A DNA stretch of 64,000 bases, taken from positions 19,089,333 to 19,153,332 of the forward strand of contig NC_088654.1 in assembly GCF_964019385.1 (NCBI RefSeq). Direction: 5' to 3'. A model generated the notes under the pieces. It was not told the origin of the DNA. It was given only the letters and a program-made list of their open reading frames with translations, and ran no database searches. Both the position numbers and the translations under genes were made by a program. This DNA comes from Sycon ciliatum. Lineage: Eukaryota; Porifera; Calcarea; Leucosolenida; Sycettidae. Shown piece by piece: positions 1 through 9,952 of this stretch (the stretch's first letter is position 1; every line of letters begins with the position of its first letter).

Positions 1-117
1 TTTTACCTGCATGGAGATTTGGCGGCGACTCTTCCGACGAGCGGCTGCCAAATCACCCACCAGCCAGCCCGCATGTCTCGTAATACAACATGCACGAAAT
101 CAAAGTTTGGAATGAAG

Positions 118-2961
118 TCAAGAATTGTTCGGATCAGCTCGACTAAGTTCAGAACGACGGCGGAGCAGAGATGGGACAAGGGCCCTTTGAGCAGGGAGAG
201 TGGATAGCAGATGGCGCTGTACAGTAATCCTCAGTCGCTTCAGTGGTTCAGCGACACCACCATGCCGAATCATCAAGGTATTGAACTCTTTATGGATCGA
301 CTCGGCTCCATGCTCCCCAAGCAACCCAAGACCAACGTTAAACCTGGACATAAAATCTACAACATGCCTTTCTAATAAATGCAACTTGGGAGTGATATGG
401 CCCAGACCCCTTTCAACCACCTCACATCTGCAATGTATTAGAAATTCTGTTATTAGATCCTGCAACTCTTGACACTCCTGCTCAGTAACACTACTGCATG
501 TCGAGTAGCGTGCTCGGCATTGTGCAAATGATTCCAGCAGTGTGGTGTATCGTTTGGAAATACAGAGTGCATCAGCAGCCAGGGAGGGTCCCCGAGCCGC
601 AACTGTAGCAACCACTGCTGCCGTCAAGTCTGCAATCACCGACTCTGTCAGGGCTTTGTGCACGTGATTCCCCACAAAGGCACCACCATGGTATGCCTGG
701 CGGGTGATGTTGTGCCGTTGTAGAACAGGCTCCAGGCAAGAGGTGCAGGGACCATCTGCAATGGCTGCAGTGGACAGAGTCGCTTGGAGGCCCGTCAGCT
801 CCTGCTGCAAAACTGAGACTTTGGCGCTGGTCAATTGGCACTGCCGCTGTAGACCGCCGGCGAGAGTTTGCGGGCAAGCACCCTGTGCCTCGACAATGTG
901 GTGGTGGAGAGCAATCCACTCGAGGTGCACTCGCCAACTTGCAAGCTGTTGCTCATGTTCTGAGAGCTCTGCTTGCTTGGCTGCGACAAGTGCGTGAGTC
1001 TCAGTTAGCTTTGCGAACTCTGAAGAGTCATCTGCGTCGGCATGGGCAACGCGTGCCAGCTGAAGGTCAAGGTTGGAGCATTCCTTCTTCAGCGCCTCGA
1101 AGAGCCACACAAAGATCCCAAGATCAAGGTGCAGTGCTGGCAGTGATGCATGATCAATAGGGATGGGCAGGATTGCTGGTCGGATGGCGTTCCGGAACAA
1201 CTTCGCTCGTGGTGTTCTTGAGCCGTCCTGCACGAATGCTTGATGATCTGCTGCCAGTGTGGTGAGGGTGCGTGGTGGTGCGACAGAGATCTGAGCTTGC
1301 TTCATGCTAGCTTTAGTGGCAGTACAGTGCAAGCACGGGTGAACTCCGCTGGAGCCGGACAAACCATACAAAGTTGTCTGAAACTCGTAATCACCAAACA
1401 GTGTTACCTTTATTTTCTTGCCTTGCCACTCTGATGTGCGTAACAGGTTTATTTGTTGTGCAAATGGTGTCAGTGCAGTTGTGAGATTTGCAGGAGTGTC
1501 CTTTGCTGCAAAAACTAAGAACGGAATGGTGTTCTTCGTAGAATTTGGATTCAATAGGTTTGCTACTTGAAAACACATTTTGAAGGATTCCCCCCCATGG
1601 TCCCCCCCAACCTTCACAAGAACTTCATTTCCTGGCAAAGACTCATTGTGCCAAGTAAGTAACCCAGCTTTGTTGTACTCGTCCAAGTAGAAGTGAACGA
1701 GCTTCACAAGGTCTGCGCTTGCCACCATAGGTGCTTGAAGGACTTCACCATTTCTGGTGAGAAAGGGAACATTCTCCACAATGAAATCACTGGGTAGCTG
1801 CTCTACTACCTGCTCACGCATTTTGTGTTCTGACTCAATGCTGAGACCATAGGAATGCATCCACCTCCGAAGCTTGCGGAGTTGATTCCAAGGCATGTTC
1901 AAGTCTGTTTGCAATGACAAAGCAGCACTGGCAGAAAGAGATAAGCAGCCTACACCGGCATCTTTTAACAGCTGTTGTCGTTTCTCTTTGCTCAGCGAGC
2001 GTAGCTCCGCAGCATCCTGAGCATGCGAGGAACTAGCACTACCACACACTGTTGTTTTATGTTGTTGCAGTTCAGATGCTCTACGCTGTACTGTTCGTGT
2101 CGAGGCAGTGTCGCTTCCGATGCGTCCTTGCGTTGTGCGCGTAAAGGTCTGTGGAGGCCCCTTCGCAGATTGTCGAACCTGCAGAATGCCATCGTTAGCT
2201 TTTGCTGCGACTAAATGGCTGGTCAATCTCTCAGCAGCATCACCACACAGTTTTCTAGGTGACGCAGTCAAAACATCAGCCACTGTTGCTGACAATGGGA
2301 CATAAGGTGCAGTGCTAAATTTCCCAAAGGTACAATCAGCAACATGATCTTTTAGACTACCCAAAGGGAGTGTCTTCTGGCAGCCCTCAAACACGCTTGC
2401 ATGAAAGTCACATTTCACAGCAAGCTCAGAAATGCATTCATAAACAAACACTGGAACCTCCCGCAACGACGACGCCATAAGGGGAACTCGGCACATTGGG
2501 CAGGTGGCAGACTGTTCCAGCCAATGCCACACACAAGGAAAGCAAGTGACCTTCGAACAGCAAGGCACCTGTATAGCTTCATTTGCAACATGCAAACAGA
2601 CACCACAAATTACAGATGAAAAAGTCATAGAAAATCTTTCAGGAGCCAATACTTCACTGGCTTTCAAGGAAGGCATTGCCCGGCACTTGATTTCCTGCTT
2701 GTCATCCACATCTATGCCTGTGTCGACCCCGACCCCCACCCCGCTACGCCTGCTACCTATCTCACTGCATGCAGCATTCCCGTCATCGCGGAGAGTGAGT
2801 GTGCATGCGGAGCGTTCTGTGCTAACAGATGGTGGCTTTACCTTTTTCTCTTTTCCACCGATGCGTGTTCCCTTTTTCTTGCTGGGCCTACCTCTAGCTT
2901 TAGCACGGTACAGCCCCAGAAACCGCAGCACATTTTGCGGAAAGTGCGCCAAACTGTGCAC
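118..2961 (-). CDS. RAG1-like protein: RING/zinc finger plus DDE recombinase core, single open frame
   Basis: The frame has 947 codons. In order: an AT-hook-like basic stretch (about residues 22-30); a RING finger (first Cys pair C119/C122, CPMC at about 154-157); a second zinc-finger-like segment (about 184-210); a basic linker; and a core. In the core I see D454 in GGDHGG, D524 in LFGDYEF, C543/C546 (CLHC) exactly 19 residues after D524, H861/H866 (HLLERH), and E887 in GEHGAES, 21 residues after H866. As I know the family, vertebrate RAG1 has D708 followed 19 residues later by CxxC, then H937/H942, then E962 20 residues on, with a RING/ZnF N-terminus. The match in order and spacing is close. 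The region HLDLG (611-615) also resembles a conserved RAG1 segment. The frame's first codon is GTG. The first in-frame ATG is M96 (position 2676), just before the RING, so an upstream exon or a shorter 852-aa product is likely. It may be transposon-encoded (N-RAG-TP, Transib or ProtoRAG type) or a domesticated gene. No RAG2-like Kelch gene is visible. Confidence 0.75.
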   Translation of the reverse strand: MHSLAHFPQNVLRFLGLYRAKARGRPSKKKGTRIGGKEKKVKPPSVSTERSACTLTLRDDGNAACSEIGSRRSGVGVGVDTGIDVDDKQEIKCRAMPSLKASEVLAPERFSMTFSSVICGVCLHVANEAIQVPCCSKVTCFPCVWHWLEQSATCPMCRVPLMASSLREVPVFVYECISELAVKCDFHASVFEGCQKTLPLGSLKDHVADCTFGKFSTAPYVPLSATVADVLTASPRKLCGDAAERLTSHLVAAKANDGILQVRQSAKGPPQTFTRTTQGRIGSDTASTRTVQRRASELQQHKTTVCGSASSSHAQDAAELRSLSKEKRQQLLKDAGVGCLSLSASAALSLQTDLNMPWNQLRKLRRWMHSYGLSIESEHKMREQVVEQLPSDFIVENVPFLTRNGEVLQAPMVASADLVKLVHFYLDEYNKAGLLTWHNESLPGNEVLVKVGGDHGGESFKMCFQVANLLNPNSTKNTIPFLVFAAKDTPANLTTALTPFAQQINLLRTSEWQGKKIKVTLFGDYEFQTTLYGLSGSSGVHPCLHCTATKASMKQAQISVAPPRTLTTLAADHQAFVQDGSRTPRAKLFRNAIRPAILPIPIDHASLPALHLDLGIFVWLFEALKKECSNLDLQLARVAHADADDSSEFAKLTETHALVAAKQAELSEHEQQLASWRVHLEWIALHHHIVEAQGACPQTLAGGLQRQCQLTSAKVSVLQQELTGLQATLSTAAIADGPCTSCLEPVLQRHNITRQAYHGGAFVGNHVHKALTESVIADLTAAVVATVAARGPSLAADALCISKRYTTLLESFAQCRARYSTCSSVTEQECQELQDLITEFLIHCRCEVVERGLGHITPKLHLLERHVVDFMSRFNVGLGLLGEHGAESIHKEFNTLMIRHGGVAEPLKRLRITVQRHLLSTLPAQRALVPSLLRRRSELSRADPNNS

Positions 2962-3234
2962 AGGACATTTTCGTATACGATGGAAAGCAGGGAGTACATG
3001 TACTAAATTAAAATCAGGGAGGAGTATTGTACGACAGTACTAGTGCTCCCTAAAGTAGCAGTTTTGTTTTTAAGGAGTAGAGCGTATTTGACCCAGTAAG
3101 TAAGAGTGGGGCCCCCGGCCCCGGGGAGGCTTCCTGCAGTTTCATAACACAGCAATAATTCTCTACTCTGTATTTGACCAACAACAACCCAGCACATGTA
3201 TCTGTAGAATACTCGAGTACTCCCCCTCTCACCA
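2962..3234. other. Upstream flank of the RAG1-like frame, no recognised gene
   Basis: On the minus strand the frame stays open upstream of the GTG to a TAG near 3040, with no ATG. A pyrimidine-rich tract ending in AG near 3005 could be a splice acceptor. There is a GC-rich palindromic run around 3110-3127. I looked for RSS-like CACAGTG heptamers or a clear terminal inverted repeat and found none. Confidence 0.35.
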
Positions 3235-3470
3235 AGTGATCCGCGTGACCATCAACCTCATCCTTGACGGCACCGTGTCTGCCTGGTTCACCGTGCTTCC
3301 TGATCCTCTGAGGCAGGAAGAATAATGTCGGCGGTGCAGTTAAAGTTCCACGATCAGTTGGCGATTCGGTATTGCCAAGAGCCGAATGCTCTCCCGCAGG
3401 ATTGCGATCATGGCTGTTGAGCTGCTTTTTCCCTGCAGGCTGGCCTTTGTATCGCGTCCAAGATCATTCG
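3235..3470 (+). pseudogene. Decayed LINE ORF C-terminal fragment
   Basis: Two adjacent frames give pieces such as VSAWFTVLP and then LKFHDQLAIRY followed by a Pro-Gln-Asp-Cys run. They line up with the C-terminal zinc-like domain of the better preserved LINE fragment at 52557-53846 (VSNWLSSMP, then SDFRDAVCIRY). A frameshift and stops break the reading. This is a motif match by eye over a short stretch, so the call is tentative. Confidence 0.4.
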
Positions 3471-4979
3471 AGCGAACCTCCCCAGACTAACGTAAACCAG
3501 GACAAGAGTCAGTGGAGAACGATCTACGACAGTCGCGCGTATCAGTCCTGCCGCTAGTATAGAGTTCCCGGAAGGGTTTCTGACCATCTTGGCTGGGAAG
3601 TTGTTTTGTGGAGCGTGTCTATTGTGGTAGTGCCAATCTTTAAAAGCATAATAAAAGGCCATATCGCTTCAGTCTGTCAGAGCGCTCCAAGCAGCATAGC
3701 AGAGCCCTTGACAGGCAGTCGCCTCTGGGAAATCTAATTATAAGCTAAGGTCAACCTTTTCTAATTTTCCGCGAACTCCAACCCAGCCACTTGCACATTT
3801 TAGGAAACCTCACTTCTCAACACCAAAAAACGGTCTCTTTACTGCGATTAAAAATTAAAATTAAGATTTACATTACACAATGTACACATTACGTCATACA
3901 TTATTTACACTAAGGTCAACCTACAGACTCATATCGTTATCCGTCTAAAGGAAGCAGTACCAGAAGAGGAATAGTGAGCTGCTAGAAGGCACAGAACTGA
4001 CCAAGGCCATGGGTGACACCGCTATCCTGCGTCGTGCCAATGCTATGGAGTCAATGCTAAAACCTGGACTCGCGCTAAGTTGCATGACCATAACCGACCA
4101 TTGTTGGGGGCAAGCAATGCCAGACGGACACATACAGTAACCACCTAGCACAAAGGAATCCATTCATTTTCATCCCAATTGCAGGTAATGGCCCAATGAA
4201 CTTCGACACGTATGAGCAACTGCAATAGGTCACCACAGCTACTGCACAAAATGGTGTCTCAGTGACCCCAACATCGATGGTGATGTGAATCAATCTCTTT
4301 TTCGGTACAGTAGATCCAAACAAAATCATAATGTCAACCGTCTCATCAATAGGTATGTTTTGTGAACGGAACAACACCGTGGAATGACTCTATATGAGCA
4401 CAGGTGAGCAGGGCACGGGATGGGCTTGTCACGGAGCTTCTCCACAAAACCAAAACTATCTCTAACGGTTCTTTTGCAATAGCGATCTTCAAGACTTGTA
4501 CAGGTTGAAAGTAGGCACAGAGACATTTCATAGGGTATTGGGGTGAGGCAGTTATCGATACAATAGAACGAACAGGGCATGTCGGTTTGTGTATTTTGGC
4601 TACTCGTAGAGTCTCGGACGAAGGCAACCTGAGGGTTTAGTACGATCAAATCCCTACTTGGAAATTTGTTCTTCGGCTTTAGCTACACCAGGCCATGGAC
4701 ATGGCCTTCAATATTGAAGATATTAAAAAGCCACGCGGACGTCTACTATCCAGACGGACAGACATTATAAAGCAAGACGTGAAGAAACCTAACATCACTG
4801 TCCCTGAAATCTTTGTCCTGGCCGAAAACAGACATGAACCCTTTTCGCTTACAGATGCGTAGAGTTCAATCCTGAGTAATATGCGAGCTAAATTTCACGG
4901 TTCGCGTGAGACTCGGCCAAAGGCCCAGTTTTCCGCATCCGCAGGAACGCCACCACCCTCTTGGATCAAGGCGCAGATG
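3471..4979. other. Intergenic, no supported gene
   Basis: Only short open frames occur. Positions 3771-3840 are a diverged, inverted copy of sequence at about 54102-54236 (shared CTCACTTCTCAAC-type core). A short plus frame at about 4694-4861 contains KPRGRLLSRRTDIIKQDVKK, which resembles the basic tail of some LINE reverse transcriptases, but it is too short to assign. Confidence 0.3.
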
Positions 4980-5215
4980 CAGCTCCTAAGCAGTGGGAGG
5001 TGAGTAGATCAGACCCACCACAAAATGGTCAAAGACCGAAATCCCATTCACTGCATCCATGTTTCCCTCGTGCCAGGCCACGAGTTCCCAATTAACTGTG
5101 GGTCGCAGCACGGCTGGAAAAAAATCCTTCCGCTTCCAAGCAGGACTTGAACCTGGTACCCTCTGTTTCTCGATCATGGTCTTAGACCATCCCACTATGC
5201 CTGCCTGCTAAAATA
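4980..5215 (-). repeat. tRNA-derived SINE
   Basis: On the minus strand a pol III-like A box (TAGTGGGATGG, 5188-5198) is followed 34 nt later by a perfect B box GGTTCAAGTCC (5143-5153). The flanking tract AGAGGGTACCAGGTTCAAGT is what a tRNA extra-arm/T-arm looks like. The 5' acceptor stem does not pair with a 3' partner and about 160 nt of unrelated body follows, so this is a tRNA-headed SINE and not a tRNA gene. Its 3' boundary is a guess. Confidence 0.55.
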
Positions 5216-5223
5216 GCTAGAGA

Positions 5224-5271
5224 AAAATTCATTTCTAGACTCCTTTTTAAAGGAGTCTAGAAATGAATTTT
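5224..5271. repeat. Near-perfect 48-bp palindrome
   Basis: Two 23-nt arms beginning AAAATTCATTTCTAGACTCC are exact reverse complements around a 2-nt TT spacer. It lies 8 bp beyond the 5' end of the SINE. It could be a miniature foldback remnant or a cruciform-forming site; function is unknown. Confidence 0.8.
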
Positions 5272-6116
5272 GACATTAAAATGTCCATCTCCATGGAAAT
5301 CTTTAGTAAAAGGCGAAAGATTTATTCGTCGTTGAAGGTAAACCAGAGTGCTCCAAAGAGGGGAAGGTAAGCGCCATCGAGCCGAGCGCAAGCTCGAGCA
5401 GTATGGCGAAACGACCGTCGTGTCATACTATACATATTATTGCAATTGTGAAAGGTTATTGCAATTACTAGTAGTTAGTTCATCATTGTCATCAACTAAG
5501 TACAATACTGTAGGATACCGGTGACCGGCGTTCGTCCTCGCGAAGCTTCCACTTCATATTTTCATCTCTGATAATATTATTATTATTATTAATTCAACAT
5601 CTCCTGGCTCGTCAGAAGACTGCCAAAAAAAAAGAGAAGTCGGGTGGTAGCCAACCACGGCGAACTGAATAATAAGGAGAGAAACAAAGAGAGTACTGCA
5701 AGGGGAGGCATGACGAAAATGGTGAGATTATTTAGGACGAAGAAGCTGAAGCTTGAACTCCTTAATGTCTGTGCATGAGCTTCCCAAGTAACAGTTGGGT
5801 GGTTGTTGCTTTGCGTTGTTGAATTGTGGTTTGACCGTCCTGTCTGGCCTTGCCGTCCCGTCATCATACCAGGGCAGCATTCCATGAAGCCTTGGAATAT
5901 AGCTTGTGCTCGGCTCGATGGCACTTACGTTCCCCTCTTCGAAATTATCACTATTATCCATGAACCTTCAAAGTTGGAAGGCCGTTGGTTAGCGCTATGG
6001 AGTGGTGCTAACCAATTGCCATTAGCATTATCCGCTCAGGCCTACACACAGCTACTAGGATGTGGTACGACAATGGTGACAGGAGTGTACTAGTAACATG
6101 TACCGGTATACATAAT
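5272..6116. repeat. Intergenic with an (ATT)n-tailed dispersed repeat at about 5576-5665
   Basis: Read on the minus strand, 5576-5665 carries GCCGTGGTTGGCTACCACCC, then a GAGATGTTGAAT block, then (AAT)n. Copies with the same order lie at about 23464-23560 and 34862-34972. This looks like the 3' tail of a SINE or LINE family with an (AAT)n tail. The rest of the interval shows no gene. Confidence 0.45.
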
Positions 6117-6549
6117 ATTATCCATATAAAACCGCTCTGTGAGCGGTTCTGAAAAACCTTTACTGGTACTGCCCCGTCGTAAAAGTAAGAAATTAGAACT
6201 GGCCCATTGTCCCCCCAAATGCGAACTGATCCACCTAAATCGCGAATGACGGGACCCGAACGCACCAGTAGCACGAGGTCGGGAGGGCACAGGACAGCAA
6301 TTATCATAGGGTAACACCACCTACCGCTAGTACAGTACATGGCCTATAGTCCGGACCAACGTCCCCATCTGCATTCACAGGTAGGAACCTCGTGCTACTG
6401 GTGCGTTCGGGTCCCGTCATTCGCGATTTAGGTGGATCAGTTCGCATTTGGGGGGACAATGGGCCAGTTCTAATTTCTTACTTTTACGACGGGGCAGTAC
6501 CAGTAAAGGTTTTTCAGAACCGCTCACAGAGCGGTTTTATATGGATAAT
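6117..6549. mobile_element. Foldback MITE, 163-bp arms, family with terminal hairpin
   Basis: Arms 6117-6279 and 6387-6549 are the same length (163 bp) and read as exact reverse complements, with a 107-bp unique centre. Each arm starts ATTATCCATATAAAACCGCT and contains a short subterminal hairpin (AACCGCTctgtgAGCGGTT). A shared block CCCCGTC..AAAAGTAAGAAATTA links it to the foldback at 45764-46174. It has no coding capacity. I could not fix a target-site duplication. Confidence 0.8.
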
Positions 6550-7375
6550 TTCAGTTCTTTTTCCGTTCCCTCCCCACCCCAACCCCGAAGGTAAACATGA
6601 TGACCACTCGCGCGATGTACTGCATGTAGCCATGAGATTGCAATAACACACTGATACATACCAGCCCTCCCCGCCTCGCTACCCCGCACACAGATACACA
6701 AACATGCGTATGCACACGGCACACACACGTGGCCACGCACATGCACACGACACAAACAGGAAATTCTTCATATATAATGCCATGCAAAGCAGTGGCCACC
6801 GTACTTGAGGAAGTCAGTTGTGAAACAAAAATAATTCAACTACAGCGTGTAGACAAGCTGACGGCCAAAGCACAACATAGCAAACATGACATTTGCCCAA
6901 GGATTGCAGTTTGCAGACCACGCCATGGAAGCAGCGAATACAGAATGCAATATCATACAAAGTGACAAGCAAGGAAGTGGCCATCATACACCAGAAACTT
7001 GCAGAAAGTCACACATCCAACAGATAGAGAAGTGAACAGCAATCTGATACAGCCCACACAGGACAAAGCTGACCTGATACTCGTCCCAAGATCGCAAGTG
7101 GCAAATCCTTTTCAATGCATAACATGCAGGTGTACGTTAGACGCATGGACAACATCTGACCGTGTCGTCAGCATACAATGCCATCACATGTTTACCCCAC
7201 AAGTTACACACATGCACAGTAGAAGCACAATGAAAGCAATGGAAAAGTACGATGTAGTTGCTGAAGCATCTTCACACTTCAAATTCAGACTTCAATGTGG
7301 TCGTCACGGGATGATATACCTGCAAGATACAAGTGATAAAGAAAGAAAGCAGAAGGTCGTGAGGTAGGCTATGAG
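6550..7375. other. Intergenic, no supported gene
   Basis: A plus frame of 122 codons at 6999-7367 has no recognisable domain and ordinary composition for chance. CA-rich sequence lies around 6680-6760. Confidence 0.3.
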
Positions 7376-7971
7376 TAGCCCTTTCCCAAAGATGCCATAG
7401 TTTTTCGCAACTTATGCTTTTCGCAACCGTGCCAAAACAAGTGCTAGTTGCTGAAATCGCATCCATATTTTTCAGAAAAAGCTCAAAAGTTGCCAATATC
7501 GCAACTCAAAATTGGAGAGTTCTTGTGCAAAACCTACAAAACAGGGAGCAGAAATAGCAGAAATGCAGCGATACTGCGACAGCAAACTCGTACACCCCTT
7601 CCTGCTGTGAACCACCACTTTACACATTGCCAGTAGCCTGTTGCATGTATCCTACATGTACATGTGCATCATTACAGTGCACGGAAAAGGGAATGCACAT
7701 AATTATCATAACTACCGTTGATCTACTGTTTCTCAGAAATGAGCCTGAAGGCAGGCGAGAAATGAGCGAGCGTGAGTATGTATTTGTCCAACAATGCAAC
7801 ATGTAGTCGGTGACTTGACCTTTTGACCCCATGCCATGGGCCAATTGCGCCAAGGTTGCGGAGAAGTTGCGATATAGTTCCGGAAAATGAAGAAAGTTGC
7901 GAAAGGTGCGATTTCTTCCTAAACAACGAAAAGTTCCGAAAAAAGTGGCCAGCATCTTTGGGAAAGGGCTA
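7376..7971. mobile_element. hAT-type MITE with exact 8-bp TSD
   Basis: The terminal inverted repeat TAGCCCTTTCCCAAAGATGC opens the element, and its reverse complement closes it. It is flanked by the identical 8-bp direct repeat GCTATGAG (7368-7375 and 7972-7979). An 8-bp TSD with TA-G ends is the hAT signature. The interior is rich in degenerate TTGCGA-type motifs and non-coding. A second, one-ended copy lies at 60429-60705. Confidence 0.85.
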
Positions 7972-7979
7972 GCTATGAG

Positions 7980-8346
7980 ACACCACAAACGGGTCACCTA
8001 CATGTATGTTCAGGGCTAGTGCACTCACACGCAGAATTGTCATAATCGAGCATTTCCCAAACTGAGAAGTGCAATGAAATCCACTTGCTTGCACAGGAGC
8101 AATTTTGCAATATTATGATGCGCAATTCGACACGATCTGCGATGCTGTGTGCGATGTGCCCTGCTGTCATGATGGTGACAGTCACCGTGGTATGTTTTGT
8201 AAACGTCGCCCATGCACTCTTCTGTCAAGTCCAAAGTGCTCACATACTTGGCAATGTCTTTGCAGTGATTAACTTTTATCCTAGTTATGTCACGGGTAAC
8301 TTTAATGAAGTACCCGCAGGCCGTGTCGATCCGCACATCGTCCACT
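7980..8346. other. Intergenic, no supported gene
   Basis: Only short overlapping frames on both strands, with no domain or splice support. Confidence 0.3.
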
Positions 8347-8578
8347 CTCTCATGTACCTGGCCTGCTTTGTCTGTGTATCCATTTCATGTGCGATCCACA
8401 AAATCGACTAGACAGTGGGTGCAATACGCTCTCTATCTGAAGACGTTCTTCTGGCGACATCTCGCCATGTACTTGGCCTGCTTTGTCTGTGTATCCATTT
8501 TCATGTGCGATCAACAAAATCTCAATGCACTACAGACTAGACAGTGGGTGCAATACGCTCTCTATCTGAAGACGTGAA
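8347..8578. repeat. Tandem duplication, about 115-bp unit, two copies
   Basis: The block beginning TGTACCTGGCCTGCTTTGTC and ending at TATCTGAAGACGT is repeated once (about 8351-8444 and 8467-8576), with a 15-bp insertion in copy two. No coding function is evident. Confidence 0.7.
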
Positions 8579-8639
8579 CCATAATTTTTTTTGGAAAAGT
8601 TATACGTACACCTGAAATGTAATGAAGTACAGGAACAGA

Positions 8640-9570
8640 GAGAGTGACTACAATACGCTCTCGACCTGATATAGTGATAACGTGTTAGAAGGTAACAGGT
8701 CTACAGTCCCACCGTACCCTTCCGACACGACTGTAGACCATTAAATTTTTTGACCTGATAACGTGAGTACAAGACACTCTCCACCTGATAACGTGTTAGT
8801 AGAAGGTAACTGGCAACATATCAATGGGTTGCCTTACCGTGGTCTAGAGGAGACGTCTTCGCAGCAATATTTTCCCACCTGCGCATTCAGTCGCCGACGC
8901 GACAGCGTTTACTGGGCCGTTCCAGTTGCGGAAGACATTCGATTCATCGGGCCAATTTAGCAACAGGGCCGTGGACACACAGGGGGCAGAGGAGAGACAT
9001 TGTTAGTGGACAAGAAATATGCAGTGGCAAGTGGCGAGTGCCGCATGGATGTCAAGTTGTCATGCACAATTCAGCTATTACTTACGGTCCAGCTAGTCCT
9101 GCCATTGCTCGCTCGTCCTGGTTCCTCCTCGTTCGTCTTCCTGCACGTCTGCACTTCTCCTTCCCCACAGTTGGCTTTGCGGTACGGGGGTGCCGGAAGG
9201 AATTCCCACCATGTATCCATGTACATGAAGTCTCTCCATGTACATGTCCACGGCCACGTCAGCAGTTTGTATAGTACCGGAAGGAGTTCCCACGATGTCT
9301 CCAAAGGCCTAGAGCGGACGTCTTTGCAGCAATTCTTTTCGCCCTGCGCATTCAGTCCGCCGACGATGTCTCCAAAGGCCTAGAGGGTACGTCTTTGCAG
9401 CAATTCTTTTCACCCTGCACATTCAATCCGCTGACACGACAGCGTTTACGGGGCCGCTCCAGGTGCAAAAGGTCCACGTCAGCAGTTCTCAACTATTTCG
9501 CGTACGGGATAGTCGCCGCGACAGCGTTTAAGGGGTCGTTCCAGGTGCAAAAGGCATCCATCAATGGCAC
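8640..9570. repeat. Degenerate tandem repeat field
   Basis: A module containing GTCTTTGCAGCAATTCTTTT, then a CGCATTCAGTCCGCCGAC-like block, then ACAGCGTTTACGGGGCCG recurs at about 8845-8945, 9315-9370 and 9382-9470, with further partial copies to about 9570. A separate short module (CTGATAACGTGTTAG) recurs at about 8668-8800. The copies have diverged and carry no convincing frame. Confidence 0.55.
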
Positions 9571-9952
9571 TTTGCAGTACGGGGTACGGAAAGGGGCCTC
9601 CTCGTTCGACTTCTAGATTCTGCAGTTCTCCTTCCCGTCAGGAGTACCGAAAGGGGCCTCCTCGCAGTTGTCCTTGCCGTCAGGTCCACGTCATGCAGTT
9701 CTCAACTATTTCGCGTACGGGATAGTCGTCTTTGTCGTACGCGACATCGGCGTTTACCGAGTGTCATTGGCACAAAGCAGACCGTTGACGGGGTCACGTG
9801 TCAAGAAAGTATCAACAACGTGTCGACTACGTGTCGACCACGTGTATAGCGGTACACTCAGCGGTACACTAATTCTCGTGCCATTCTCGTGTCACAAAAC
9901 TGGAACATCGAGTACCAGTATGGAAAGGCTTCAGACAGGAAGCCTTTCCAAT

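Noticed and set aside
5143..5200. Functional tRNA gene
   Set aside because: A and B boxes are good but no acceptor stem pairing, and a long body follows; better called a SINE head.
6008..6646. Two protein-like frames giving the same peptide on opposite strands (MLLVRSGPVIRDL...)
   Set aside because: Consequence of the exact 163-bp inverted arms of a non-coding foldback.
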